The position numbers and the translations under genes are program-made. Of a DNA stretch of 64,000 nt, positions 26,597-36,600 are shown one piece after another. The notes under the pieces are model-generated. The model saw only the letters and a list, made by a program, of their open reading frames with translations. It searched no databases and was not told the origin of the DNA. Location of the stretch: NCBI RefSeq assembly GCF_014635085.1, contig NZ_BMCH01000003.1, forward strand, positions 310,001 through 374,000, given 5' to 3'. Position 1 is the stretch's first letter, and every line of letters begins with the position of its first letter. This stretch comes from Asaia siamensis. GTDB taxonomy: Bacteria; Pseudomonadota; Alphaproteobacteria; Acetobacterales; Acetobacteraceae.

Positions 26597-27220
26597 TCAG
26601 GACTGGCGCTCGAACGCACCTGCGATATGCAGGGTGACACTGTCGCCCACCAGCGGCACATAACGGCTCACGCCGAAAGCCGAGCGCATGATGACGGCAT
26701 TGCCCTCGAAACCGACCGTTTCCTTCTTGTCGAGCGGGTTGATGCCGCTCCCGATCAGGCGGGCCTTGATCGTGACCGGATGAGTTACGCCATGAAGGGT
26801 CAGATCGCCCGTAATATTGGCAGTTTTCGCGCCGGTCTTGACCACCTTGGTCGAGACGAAATGAGCGGTCGGGAATTTGTCGGCATCGAACCAGTCAGCG
26901 CTCTTGAGCTCGCCATCGAGCTTTGCCACCGTGGTCTGGACCGAGTTGATCGGCAGGGTGATATCGAGCTTCGTGGCATCGATATGCGCCGGATCAAGGG
27001 TCAGCGTACCCGAGGCCTGTGAGAAGAAACCCGAGAAATCGCTGAACCCCATATGGAGCAACGAGAAGCTGATCTGGGTGTGATAGGGCTCGACTGCATA
27101 GCTACCCGCCTGAACGGCCTTCGGGTCGGGCGATCCGCCCTGCTGGGCGTGCGCCCGCGGCGTGCCGGCAGCGGCTAGGGCGGTGATGAGGGCGGCGCTG
27201 GCGAGAAGGGTCTTGTGCAT
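26597..27220 (-). CDS. YceI family periplasmic protein (second copy)
   Basis: 207 aa from ATG 27220, where a signal peptide (MHKTLLASAALITALAAAG, cleavage near AHA) and AGGA ribosome binding site begin; the frame extends to 27307 but without support. Core YceI motifs: AVEPYHTQISFSLLHMGFSDF, ADWFDADKFPTAHFVST, GDLTLHGVTHPVTIKA and SAFGVSRYVPLVGD. The last motif is better kept than in the copy at 25406, so this is the more typical YceI. First gene of the YceI-cytochrome b561-YceI operon. Confidence 0.93.
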   Translation of the reverse strand: MHKTLLASAALITALAAAGTPRAHAQQGGSPDPKAVQAGSYAVEPYHTQISFSLLHMGFSDFSGFFSQASGTLTLDPAHIDATKLDITLPINSVQTTVAKLDGELKSADWFDADKFPTAHFVSTKVVKTGAKTANITGDLTLHGVTHPVTIKARLIGSGINPLDKKETVGFEGNAVIMRSAFGVSRYVPLVGDSVTLHIAGAFERQS

Positions 27221-27287
27221 GAACAAATCCTGTTGGCTAAAAAAGACTGGATCGGGGTCGGCCCGAGAGAAGACTCCCGGGAAAGAA

Positions 27288-27899
27288 TCAGAGAGCGAGC
27301 GCGGCAATTTCAGCGCGGGCAGCGCTCATGGCCGTCTCGCGGGAATCACCGCCGCGGCTCAGGCCTTCGGCGCGGATCCAGGTGACATCCTTCAGCCCGA
27401 CAAAGGCGAGAACGGCAGCGAGATAGGGCTCCTGATGATCCATCGAGGCTGCCGGATGACCTGCACTGTACTGGCCGCCGCGCGTCGAGATCAGAATGGC
27501 CTTCTTGCCCTCGGGCAGCAGGCCGACCGGCCCTTTTTCGCTGTAGCTGAAGGTCTTGCCCGCCACCATAATCCGGTCGATCCAGTTCTTGAGCTGGGCA
27601 GGGACCGTGAAATTGTACATCGGCACGCCAATCACCACGATATCGGCTGCGAGCAGCTCGTCGATATGCGCGTTGCCACGGGCCAGATCGGCCTGAAGCG
27701 TCTCATCGGTCACCTCACCGCCAAAGCGCGCCGCGATATGTCCTGAGCCAAGCTCGGGGATCGGCTGGGCAGCCAGGTCGTGATAGGTGATTTCGGCCTC
27801 GGGATGAGCGGCCTTCAGATGGGCAATCGTCTCTGCCGAAAGTGTGCGGCTGGCCGAATTATCACCCAGAATGCTCGAATCGAGATGAAGGATCTTCAT
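27288..27899 (-). CDS. azoR: FMN-dependent NADH:quinone oxidoreductase / azoreductase AzoR
   Basis: 203 aa flavodoxin-like enzyme that reduces quinones and azo dyes by two-electron transfer from NADH. The FMN phosphate loop is DSSILGDNSASRTLS near the N-terminus; the isoalloxazine site is PMYNFTVPAQLKNWIDRI (about 93-110); STRGGQYS is the second flavin loop. It is divergent from a LysR gene with a clear LysR-type box in between, so LysR control is likely. Confidence 0.94.
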   Translation of the reverse strand: MKILHLDSSILGDNSASRTLSAETIAHLKAAHPEAEITYHDLAAQPIPELGSGHIAARFGGEVTDETLQADLARGNAHIDELLAADIVVIGVPMYNFTVPAQLKNWIDRIMVAGKTFSYSEKGPVGLLPEGKKAILISTRGGQYSAGHPAASMDHQEPYLAAVLAFVGLKDVTWIRAEGLSRGGDSRETAMSAARAEIAALAL

Positions 27900-28028
27900 G
27901 AGAGCTTCGCCTTATGTCGTGTCGGATGAAGCGGTCCGGCATGAAAGGAAAAACATACCGGTCCGCTGGTCTTTGTTACCGTCCCACATCGTGACCCATC
28001 TCGACAGTCAATATATTCCGATGGATAG

Positions 28029-28045
28029 TATCGCTTTACACGATA
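28029..28045. promoter_or_regulatory. LysR-type T-N11-A box in the azoR/lysR intergenic region
   Basis: TATCG-N7-CGATA is a perfect 5-bp inverted repeat containing the T-N11-A pattern of LysR-type regulators. It lies 12 bp before the LysR start codon and about 130 bp upstream of azoR, so it could mediate autoregulation and azoR activation. Confidence 0.55.
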
Positions 28046-28057
28046 GGTGAAGGCTCC

Positions 28058-29047
28058 ATGCTCGACAGGATCTCTCTCGACCAGCTGCGCGTATTCATAG
28101 CCGCTGCCGACGAGGGCAGCTTCTCTGCGGCTGCACGACGCTTCAGGCGTTCGCAGCCCGCCATCAGCGAAATGATCGCAACCCTCGAATCACAGATCGG
28201 CGTTCAGCTTTTCGACCGTATCGGTCGCTATCCGCAGCTGACCAAGGCCGGTGAAACCCTGCTGGCCGATGCACGCGGCATTGTCATGAATGTCGATCAT
28301 ATGAAGGCGCGTGCCTATGGCATGTCATCGGGTATCGAACCCGAGCTGTCGGTCGTGGTCGATGTGTTCTTCCCCATGGACCGCATGACCCGCGTGGCGC
28401 GCGGCTTTCGTGAGACTTTTCCCCATACGCCGCTGCGCCTGTTCGTCGAGGCTCTTGGCGGCGTCTTTCAGCCTGTTCTCGACGGGCGCGCCCAGATCGC
28501 GATTGCGGGGCCCCTGCCGGACGTACCGCCGTCCTGCTCGACCGAAACCCTGGGCGATATACGTTTTATGATGGTGGCCTCTGCCGAGCATCCTCTCGCC
28601 CGCCATAACGGCCCGATCCCGCGTGACGAACTCGCGCGGCATGTGCAGCTCGTGCTGACCGACCGCACCGATCTGTCGGCGGGACGCGAACGCGGGGTGC
28701 TTTCTCCCTTCACCTGGCGCCTCGCCGATCTCTACGCCAAGCATCATTTTCTTCTTGGCGGGCTCGGCTGGGGCGGCATGCCGGTCCATAGCGTTGCCGA
28801 TGATCTGGAGGCTGGCAGACTGGTCGAACTGACCATTGACGGGATCTCGCCGGGCGGGGCGAACATGCCCATGAGCGTGGTCTATTCGACAGCTGAACCC
28901 CCCGGCCCTGCGGGGCGCTGGCTGATAGACCATCTCAAGCTCTGCCCCAGAAGACAGGCTGCGCGTGAAGCTGAAGAAGGCAGGAGCGCCAGCAACGCGG
29001 CGGGACAAGGCATGAACGAGGAGCAAGCCACGACCCTCGCGATCTGA
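28058..29047 (+). CDS. LysR family transcriptional regulator, divergent from azoR
   Basis: 329 aa. N-terminal helix-turn-helix (about 3-62: DQLRVFIAAADEGSFSAAARR, then RSQPAISEMIATLESQIGVQLFDR). The effector domain follows (about 90-295). The C-terminal 35 residues are a loosely structured tail. No OxyR-type cysteine pair. Position suggests it senses quinone or electrophile stress and drives azoR; the inducer is not known. Confidence 0.9.
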   Translation: MLDRISLDQLRVFIAAADEGSFSAAARRFRRSQPAISEMIATLESQIGVQLFDRIGRYPQLTKAGETLLADARGIVMNVDHMKARAYGMSSGIEPELSVVVDVFFPMDRMTRVARGFRETFPHTPLRLFVEALGGVFQPVLDGRAQIAIAGPLPDVPPSCSTETLGDIRFMMVASAEHPLARHNGPIPRDELARHVQLVLTDRTDLSAGRERGVLSPFTWRLADLYAKHHFLLGGLGWGGMPVHSVADDLEAGRLVELTIDGISPGGANMPMSVVYSTAEPPGPAGRWLIDHLKLCPRRQAAREAEEGRSASNAAGQGMNEEQATTLAI

Positions 29048-29157
29048 TCCCCGCAACTGTCATTGCAGGGCGAACACTGCGGGTCAGAACGGAGAACCCG
29101 GTTTTTCCTGATTTGCGCTGGCATTTTCCGACCGATCTGGCCTAAACGAAGCCGCCC

Positions 29158-30195
29158 ATGCAGATATCCGATTTCGATTTCGATCTTCCGCGCGAGAATA
29201 TCGCTCTGGAACCCGCCCGCCCGCGTGACAGCGCCCGTCTGTTGCGCGTTGCTGCCGGTCAGAAGCTGGCCGAAACGCGCATCAGCGACCTGCCCGGTCT
29301 GCTCGAACCCGGCGATCTGCTGATTGCCAATGACACGGCAGTCATCCGTGCCCAGCTCGCAGCAAGGCGGGGCGAGGCGAAAATCGGCATCACGCTCGAT
29401 CGTATCCTGAGCGACGGCAGCTGGCATGCGCTCGCGAAAAACGCCCGCAAGCTGAAGCCGGGCGACACGCTGCATTTCGGCACGGACCCGGTGACCGCCG
29501 AGGTGGTCGAGAATGAGGGCGATGGCGCGATCTCGATGCGCTTCTCTGCCGAGGGCGAGGCGTTTGACGACTTCCTCAAACGGGCCGGTGTGCTGGCCCT
29601 GCCGCCCTATATCGATCGTCCTACCGGCCCAACCATGCAGGATGACAGCGACTACGCCACGATTTTCGAGCGCCACAAGGGCGCCGTCGCCGCTCCGACA
29701 GCGGGGCTGCATTTCACCCCCGATCTGCTGGCAGCGCTCGATGCGCGCGGTGTGAAGCGTCACACCCTCACCCTGCATGTGGGAGCTGGCACCTTTCTGC
29801 CTGTGCGTGACGAGATTGCCAGCCACAAGATGCATGCCGAATGGGGCCGCATCGACGCCCGGACGGCACAGCTCATCAATGACACCCGCGCCAGTGGCCG
29901 GAAAATCGTGGCCGTAGGCACAACCAGCCTGCGCCTGCTTGAAAGCGCCGCAGACGAGCACGGCATCGTTCACCCCTGGGAAGGTGAGACCTCGATTTTC
30001 ATCAAGCCGGGCTATCGTTTCCGTGCGGTCGACAGGCTGATGACCAATTTCCACCTGCCGCGCTCGACCCTGTTCATGCTCGTCTGTGCGCTGGCCGGAA
30101 CCGAGACCATGCGCGACGCCTATCGCCATGCGATTGCCGAGGGCTTTCGCTTTTATTCCTACGGAGATGCCTGCTTGCTGGACCGCGCCCCATGA
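29158..30195 (+). CDS. queA: tRNA preQ1(34) S-adenosylmethionine ribosyltransferase-isomerase QueA
   Basis: 345 aa. Transfers and isomerises the ribose of S-adenosylmethionine onto preQ1 in tRNA to give epoxyqueuosine. Family blocks: [27 protein letters not shown] at the N-terminus (shortened here as [15 protein letters not shown]), [50 protein letters not shown] [14 protein letters not shown] and YGDACLL at the end. The stop overlaps the tgt start by four bases. First gene of queA-tgt-queG. Confidence 0.96.
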   Translation: MQISDFDFDLPRENIALEPARPRDSARLLRVAAGQKLAETRISDLPGLLEPGDLLIANDTAVIRAQLAARRGEAKIGITLDRILSDGSWHALAKNARKLKPGDTLHFGTDPVTAEVVENEGDGAISMRFSAEGEAFDDFLKRAGVLALPPYIDRPTGPTMQDDSDYATIFERHKGAVAAPTAGLHFTPDLLAALDARGVKRHTLTLHVGAGTFLPVRDEIASHKMHAEWGRIDARTAQLINDTRASGRKIVAVGTTSLRLLESAADEHGIVHPWEGETSIFIKPGYRFRAVDRLMTNFHLPRSTLFMLVCALAGTETMRDAYRHAIAEGFRFYSYGDACLLDRAP

Positions 30196-31364
30196 CCGAA
30201 TCCGCCACGAAAATGCAGTGGAAGGCCGAGGCCTGTTGCGGTCAGGCGCGTGCGGGCCATCTGCATACCGCCCATGGCACGATCCCGACGCCTACGTTCA
30301 TGCCGGTCGGCACGGTCGGCACGGTCAAGGCCATGACCATGGATGCCGTGCGCTCGACGGGTGCGGGTATCATTCTGGGCAATACCTACCACCTCATGCT
30401 GCGCCCCGGCGCCGAGCGCGTGCGCAGGATGGGCGGCCTGCATCGCATGATGGACTGGTCCGGCCCGATCCTGACCGATTCAGGTGGTTTTCAGGTCATG
30501 TCGCTCGGCGCGCTGCGCAAGCTCGATCAGGACGGGGTGACGTTCAACTCGCATATCGATGGCTCGAAGCATCGCCTGACGCCGGAAAGCAGCACCGACA
30601 TCCAGCACGCGCTCGATGCCACCATCACCATGTGCTTCGATGAATGTCCTGCCCTGCCCGCCACGCCGGAGCGTCTCGAATCCTCCATGGAATTGTCCAT
30701 GCGCTGGGCAGCGCGCTCGCGCGAGGCCTTTGTGCAGCGCCCCGGCTATGGCCAGTTCGGCATTGTGCAGGGTGGCACGGAACGCGATCTGCGTGCCCGC
30801 TCAGCGAAGGCCCTGACCGATATCGGCTTTGAAGGCTATGCCATTGGCGGTCTGGCGGTGGGCGAAGGTCAGGAGCTGATGTTCTCGACGCTCGATTTCA
30901 CCACCCCGCTCCTGCCGCAGGACCATGCGCGCTATCTGATGGGCGTGGGCACCCCCGATGATTTGCTGGGCGGTGTCGAGCGTGGCGTCGATATGTTCGA
31001 TTGCGTCATGCCCACGCGCGCAGGCCGCACGGCACGCGCCTATACCGAGCGCGGCACGCTCAATATGCGCAATGCGCGCCATGCAGAAGACAACCGTCCG
31101 ATCAGCCCCGATTGCGATTGTCTGGCCTGCTCACGCCATAGCCGCGCCTATCTGCATCATCTCTTCCGTGCCAATGAAATTCTGGGGCCGATGCTGCTGA
31201 CATGGCATAATCTGGCTTATTACCAGCGGCTGATGCGCCAGATAAGGGTTGCCATTGTCGACGGCACCCTGCCGCAGAAAGCGCTTGCCCTGCGCGCCGA
31301 CTGGGCTGCCGGAGACTGGACACAGGACGAGTTCCCCCAGCCGGACTGGCCGCCCGTCCCATGA
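30192..31364 (+). CDS. tgt: tRNA-guanine(34) transglycosylase
   Basis: 390 aa. Swaps guanine-34 for preQ1 in tRNAs with GUN anticodons. Catalytic D96 ([11 protein letters not shown]) and nucleophile D270 ([11 protein letters not shown]). GGLAVGEGQ is the base-binding loop. The zinc site is C308, C310, C313 ([10 protein letters not shown]) and H339 (LTWHNL). It sits between queA and queG, so three successive steps of queuosine formation are encoded together. Confidence 0.97.
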   Translation: MTESATKMQWKAEACCGQARAGHLHTAHGTIPTPTFMPVGTVGTVKAMTMDAVRSTGAGIILGNTYHLMLRPGAERVRRMGGLHRMMDWSGPILTDSGGFQVMSLGALRKLDQDGVTFNSHIDGSKHRLTPESSTDIQHALDATITMCFDECPALPATPERLESSMELSMRWAARSREAFVQRPGYGQFGIVQGGTERDLRARSAKALTDIGFEGYAIGGLAVGEGQELMFSTLDFTTPLLPQDHARYLMGVGTPDDLLGGVERGVDMFDCVMPTRAGRTARAYTERGTLNMRNARHAEDNRPISPDCDCLACSRHSRAYLHHLFRANEILGPMLLTWHNLAYYQRLMRQIRVAIVDGTLPQKALALRADWAAGDWTQDEFPQPDWPPVP

Positions 31365-31377
31365 CGCCTCTCTCCCC

Positions 31378-32439
31378 ATGAGCAAGAGCATCGAAGACCG
31401 CATTGCCGACCATGCGCGGCATCTCGGTTTCGATGCGATCGGCTTTTGCGACGCCTCCCTGCCCGAAGAAGCCCGCACGCGGCTGCGCCAGTTCGTGGAA
31501 GACGGGCGGCACGGCACGATGAGCTGGATGGAGCAGCGCATCGAACAACGCGGCGACCCCAAGGCCCTCTGGCCTGAAGTCCGCAGCGTGATTTCACTCG
31601 GGCTTTCCTACGCGCCTGAGGCCGATCCTGCCGAAACGCTCGACCAGCCCGATACGGGCACGATCTCGGTCTATGCCCGCCATCGCGATTATCATGACGT
31701 GCTCAAAGGCATGCTCAAGCATCTGGCGCAATTCGTGGTGCGTCAGGATGTTGGCGGCGACGACACGCAGGTAAAGGTGTTTGTCGACACCGCGCCGGTC
31801 ATGGAAAAGCCCCTGGCCGAACAGGCCCAGCTTGGCTGGCAAGGCAAGCACACCAATGTCGTCTCACGCATTCATGGCTCCTGGCTGCTTCTGGGCGAAA
31901 TCTACACCACGCTTGAACTCACCCCATCGCCGCCCCGCGCCGGGTCATGCGGCAGCTGCACACGCTGCCTGACAGCCTGCCCTACCGATGCCTTTCCGCG
32001 CCCCTATGCGCTCGATGCGCGGCGCTGCATTGCCTATCTCACCATCGAGCATGACGGGCCGATACCGGTCGAATTTCGCAAGGCCATGGGCAATCGCATC
32101 TATGGCTGCGATGACTGCCTCAATGCCTGTCCGTGGAACCGGTTTGCTGCGACCTCGCGCCACATGAAGCTCCAGCCCCGTGCCGATCTGATGGCCCCCA
32201 GACTGGATGATCTGGCCCGGCTGGACGATGCCGGATTCCGCAGCTTTTTTTCCGGCTCACCTATCAAGCGCATCGGGCGCAATCGCTTTGTACGCAATGT
32301 GCTGATTGCGCTCGGCAATTCCGGCAATCGCGCGCATCTGCCTCTGGTCGCGCATCTGACGCAGGACGAAAGCCCGATTGTCGCGGACGCTGCCGCATGG
32401 GCGCAAACCGAATTACAGGAAGCCGCATCGAATGAGTGA
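31378..32439 (+). CDS. queG: Epoxyqueuosine reductase QueG
   Basis: 353 aa from ATG 31378, 14 bp after the tgt stop; an in-frame extension into tgt is not used. Cobalamin- and iron-sulfur-dependent enzyme that makes queuosine, the last step of the pathway. Two 4Fe-4S ferredoxin motifs: CGSCTRCLTACPTDAF and CDDCLNACPWNRF. DTAPVMEKPLAEQAQLGW lies before them and is diagnostic. The C-terminal part (about 290-345) is HEAT-like. The cobalamin need fits the presence of metH in the same window. Confidence 0.96.
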   Translation: MSKSIEDRIADHARHLGFDAIGFCDASLPEEARTRLRQFVEDGRHGTMSWMEQRIEQRGDPKALWPEVRSVISLGLSYAPEADPAETLDQPDTGTISVYARHRDYHDVLKGMLKHLAQFVVRQDVGGDDTQVKVFVDTAPVMEKPLAEQAQLGWQGKHTNVVSRIHGSWLLLGEIYTTLELTPSPPRAGSCGSCTRCLTACPTDAFPRPYALDARRCIAYLTIEHDGPIPVEFRKAMGNRIYGCDDCLNACPWNRFAATSRHMKLQPRADLMAPRLDDLARLDDAGFRSFFSGSPIKRIGRNRFVRNVLIALGNSGNRAHLPLVAHLTQDESPIVADAAAWAQTELQEAASNE

Positions 32440-32641
32440 TCTCGTCAAACGCAGCTTCACCCTGTCACGCCATCGCACCAGCATCGCCCTCGAGCCTGAA
32501 TTCTGGGCCGTGCTGGAAGAAATGAGCGCAGAGAATTCTCTGGCCTCCCTGATCGCCAGCATCGACGCAACCCGCCCACCGGAACGCCCGCTCGCCTCGG
32601 CATTACGGGTGGCCTGTCTGGTTTTTCAGCGCAGCAGGTGA
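32432..32641 (+). CDS. Ribbon-helix-helix domain protein
   Basis: 69 aa. The start ATG lies eight bases inside the end of queG, so it is coupled to the que operon. The pattern KRSFTLSRHRTSIALEPEFWAVLEEMSAENSLASLIASID (seen as SIALEPEFWAVLEEMS) matches the RHH_4 family of small DNA-binding-like proteins found in alphaproteobacteria. It could bind DNA as a dimer. No target is known. Confidence 0.8.
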   Translation: MSDLVKRSFTLSRHRTSIALEPEFWAVLEEMSAENSLASLIASIDATRPPERPLASALRVACLVFQRSR

Positions 32642-32714
32642 ATGTGATCCGATAACGCGTCCTGCGCCTTGTACCGTCAGACTTGCGCGTCCTGCCTACT
32701 GCGCAGCAAACCAG

Positions 32715-32969
32715 TCATCCCTTGCGGCGGCGGCCTATCAATGCGCCGACCCCTGTCACGATGACATAGGCCAGAACGATGCTGACCAGCATCATGGTCG
32801 CCATGATGATGCTGGCCTGACTCAGGCCCAGACCGAGAGCGTCATTGAGAGAAAAGACGGGGGACAGCATCTTCCATGTCCGCCCCGACCAGGCGAAATA
32901 ATGATGGGTCGCGTTGCCCAGAGCGAGATAGACCAGAAGAGCGACGGACAGGGTAATGAGCGCTTTCAT
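32715..32969 (-). CDS. Small membrane protein paired with the DUF2778 gene (candidate immunity protein)
   Basis: 84 aa from ATG 32969; the longer reading to 32993 is not supported. Two hydrophobic segments: residues about 2-20 (ALITLSVALLVYLALG) and about 50-75 (SIIMATMMLVSIVLAYVIV), with a periplasmic-sized loop HHYFAWSGRTWKM between them and a basic end (GRRRKG). Its start overlaps the stop of the L,D-transpeptidase-like gene (ATGA), so the two are translationally coupled. That coupling and topology suit an immunity protein acting in the periplasm; unproven. Confidence 0.6.
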   Translation of the reverse strand: MKALITLSVALLVYLALGNATHHYFAWSGRTWKMLSPVFSLNDALGLGLSQASIIMATMMLVSIVLAYVIVTGVGALIGRRRKG

Positions 32970-33442
32970 TTGACTTCCAGCGTCCCGTAGCAACGCATGC
33001 CATTCAGATAGGCAATAGGTTGGGCGAGCAGAAATTCACGCAGGCGGTAGAAATCGTGGGCATCCGGTAGCGTGATGCATCCCTTGCTGATCCCCCAGAA
33101 CCCGACCGGGTGCAGCCTGAAAGCCCCTCGCCTGATGCCGTCTATCGATGTCTGGTCGTCTATGACGTCATCATCCCGATAAAGGGCGAACCAGTCCTGA
33201 CGATTGGTGCCCGCGAATAAATCACCGATATGATCCCTGACGATACCCAGTCGGCCACCGCACTGCCGATCGAGAATATGGTAAAGCCCCAGCGGGAGCG
33301 GGCCATTGTTCCGGTTGCTGGTCGCCGCAGCGCGGTTGGTCAGAGTGCCAGATCCGGAATAAGCGGGAAACGAGCCGAACCCCGCGCAGGTAAGCACCGA
33401 GAAATCTTTCTCATTGAGGTAGAATACGCAATGCACGGGCAA
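32966..33442 (-). CDS. DUF2778 / Tlde1-like L,D-transpeptidase-fold protein
   Basis: 158 aa from TTG 33442, with AAGG nine bases upstream. The C-terminal half carries RLHPVGFWGISKGCITL: H111 and C122 match the His and Cys of the DUF2778 L,D-transpeptidase-like site (S-x-G-C). NNGPLPLGLYHI near 46-56 is the family P-x-G motif. No signal peptide is present, unlike housekeeping L,D-transpeptidases, which suits delivery by a secretion machine. Salmonella Tlde1, a type VI effector, is of this family. The partner membrane gene overlaps its end. Confidence 0.75.
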   Translation of the reverse strand: MPVHCVFYLNEKDFSVLTCAGFGSFPAYSGSGTLTNRAAATSNRNNGPLPLGLYHILDRQCGGRLGIVRDHIGDLFAGTNRQDWFALYRDDDVIDDQTSIDGIRRGAFRLHPVGFWGISKGCITLPDAHDFYRLREFLLAQPIAYLNGMRCYGTLEVK

Positions 33443-33631
33443 ACGATTTCGCCTTCAACAGAGAGAACAGAAGAGCATACTGCAGTACTCCTGTCCTGTT
33501 TGCATTTCGCCGGCTGAAAAACCATTGCCACTCGGCTTCGTTCGCGCTTTTGTCAGTCACATCACAAGGTTTTTCCGGGGCTTCGGGCCGCCTCTCACCT
33601 GATCGTGAGCGAACCCCTAGCCAATGACGAT

Positions 33632-33655
33632 TGTTGTCGATATTTAACGACAACA
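33632..33655. promoter_or_regulatory. Inverted repeat upstream of the hybrid kinase gene
   Basis: TGTTGTCG-N8-CGACAACA, perfect 8-bp arms, ends 41 bp before the kinase start codon. The form suits a dimeric repressor or activator. The kinase itself begins with a ribbon-helix-helix-like segment, so self-binding is one idea. Confidence 0.5.
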
Positions 33656-33696
33656 TCATATTGCTCACCTCTGTGACGCTGGGGCTTCATCGATCC

Positions 33697-36600
33697 ATGA
33701 CGTCTTGCCCATCTGGCACTGCCACTTCTCCTGACAGCCTCGAAGCCTTCATCGACGCCGAGATCACGCGTGGCAGCTTTGCGAGTGAGCGCGCCATGAT
33801 CGAAGCCGGACTGACCCTGCTGCGTGAGAAAATGGCTCTTTCGGCAAAGCGGGAGGGGATCGCCTTTCCTCCTGCCGGGGGGCAATGCGGGGCGCTGATA
33901 CGCGGGCTCGACTGGACACAGCATGCCGTTGGCCCGACGCGCATATGGTCTGATCCGCTGAGAGCGACGATAACCAATGTCGTCAATTCCCCGGTGGCCA
34001 AGATGCTGCTTTGGGGGCCGGAGCAGATCCTGTTCTATAATGATGCCTTCAGTGTCATTGCTGCCGACCGCCATCCCTGCGCGCTTGGCACCTCGCTCGA
34101 CAAGGCTTTCCCTGAACTCAATGACTGGACGAGACCCGTTCTCGAATCGGGGCTGCGCGGAGAAGCTGCCAGTTTTCTCAACCGAAAGGTCAGGCTCAAC
34201 CGCAAGGATCAGGTCGAGACGCTGATCCTCGATTTCTACTTCACCCCTGTCTATGAAACGGGTGAGACGCCCGGGGGCGTGCTCTGCACGATTGTCAACA
34301 ACACCGAGCGCGTCCATGCCGAGACGCGCCTTGCCTCAAGCGAATCCGAATTGCGACGCGTCACTGACGCGACGCCCATGCTCGTCTCCTATGTCGATCA
34401 GGCGCATGTCTATCGCTTTGCCAATGCCGCTTATGAAACCTGGCTTGGCCTGCCGCTGGAGCGCATCGTCAACCGCCCCGTCACTGAGGTGCTGGGCGCA
34501 CGCGTCTATGAAGACCGGCGCTCCGATCTCGAAGCCGCACTCTCGGGTCGATCGATCACGGCTGAAACGCTTCAGCCGCAGCCTGACGGTACGGAGCGAC
34601 ATACAGAGTTCCGCTATGTGCCGCATATCGATGATGACGGCCTGGTGCATGGCGTGCATATTCTTGGCATCGATATTGAAGACCGGGCACGGCGTATCGC
34701 CGAGGTTGCAGCGAGCGACCTGCGTTTTCGCACTGCCATGCAGGCGGTTCATGGTGTGCTCTGGACCAATAGCGCTGATGGCCGCATGACTGGCGAGCAG
34801 CCCGGCTGGGCGGCACTGACGGGACAGACCTACGAGGAATATCAGGGTTTCGGCTGGGCCAATGCTGTCCACCCTGACGATGCCGCCGCCACTGTTGTCG
34901 CATGGAACGCCTCTGTGAGGGCGCGCAGCATGTTTGTGCATGAACATCGCGTTCTGAGCCGTGATGGCGCCTGGCGCAATTTTGCCATTCGGGCGCTGCC
35001 GATCCTGAATGAAAAGAACGAGATCACCGAGTGGGTGGGGGTGCATACCGACATCACCCATCAGCGCGCTGCCGAGGCTGCCCTGCGCGAGCGCGCCGAT
35101 GATCTGGCCCGTCAGGTGCGCCATCGCCAGCGTGCAGAGGAACAGCTTCGCGCGCTCAACGAGACGCTCGAAAACCGTGTGATCGAAGAGATCACTGAGA
35201 GACGCGCTGCCGAAACACGTCTGGCTCAGGCGCAGAAAATGGAGTCGATCGGCAAACTCACAGGCGGCGTCGCCCATGACTTCAACAATCTGCTTCAGGT
35301 CATCAGCGGCAATCTGCAATTGCTGGGCAAGGATGTGGCAGGCAATGCCCGTGCCGAGCGCCATGTCGCCAGCGCCATGGGGGGCGTGCAGCGCGGCTCG
35401 CGTCTCGCCAGCCAGCTGCTCGCCTTCGGGCGCCGCCAGGCGCTTGAGCCCAAGATCGTCAATGTCACGCGCTTCGTACGCGGCATGGATGACATGCTGC
35501 GCCGTGCCATAGGCGAAGGGATCGAGATCGAAACCATCGTTTCAGCGGGGCTGTGGAACACCTTCATCGATCCGGCCCAGATCGAGAATGCCCTGCTCAA
35601 TCTCGCCATCAACGCGCGCGATGCCATGGACGGTCACGGCAAACTCACGATCGAACTCGGCAATGCCCAGCTCGACGATGCCTATGTGCGTCAGCATGAC
35701 GACGTGAAAGCCGGTCAGTATGTCCTGCTTGCCGTTTCGGATACCGGCATGGGCATGACCCCGGAAATCCTCTCGAAAGTCTTCGAGCCCTTCTTCTCGA
35801 CCAAGGCCGAGGGCAAGGGATCGGGGCTTGGCCTGTCGATGGTCTACGGCTTCGTCAAACAGTCGAACGGCCATATCAATATCTACTCGGAACCCGGTGA
35901 GGGTACGACCATCAAGCTCTACCTGCCCCGCGCCATGGATGCCGAGGATGTGGAGATCGATCTGAACATGGCCCCCGTCACCGGCGGGACCGAAACAGTG
36001 CTCGTGGTGGAAGACGATGACGAAGTGCGTGCGATCGTGGTCGAGATGCTGTCAGATCTCGGCTATCAGGTACTCAAGGCCACAGACGCTGCCAATGCGC
36101 TTGTCGTGATCGAAAGCGGCATGCCTATCGACATTCTGTTCACAGACGTGGTGATGCCCGGCACGCTGAAAAGCCCCGAACTTGCGCGCCGCGCCAAGGA
36201 ACGCCTGCCCGATATCGCGGTCCTGTTCACCTCCGGCTACACCGAAAATTCAATCGTGCATGGTGGCCGGCTCGATGCCGGGGTCGAGCTGCTTTCAAAG
36301 CCCTATACGCGCGACGCGCTCGCCCGGAAGTTCCGGCACGTGCTCGCCAACCGCCAGCAGCGCCAGCAATCCGCCGCGTCGATCACCCACACCGCCGTAA
36401 TGCCGCCCGTCAATAACGTAACGGTCTCGACACCCCCGTCACAATCGCTGTGCATGACGATTCTGCTGGTGGAAGATGATCGGCTGATCCGTCAGGCCAC
36501 ATCGGAAATGCTGAAGGAGTCGGGATATTTGACAGTCGAGGCCGCAGATTATGATGAAGCCCTGATTGTGCTTCAGACCATGCCTGTGGATGTGCTGCTC

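Noticed and set aside
28882..30129. 415-codon frame on the minus strand opposite lysR and queA
   Set aside because: It spans two well-supported plus-strand genes and shows no recognisable protein features.
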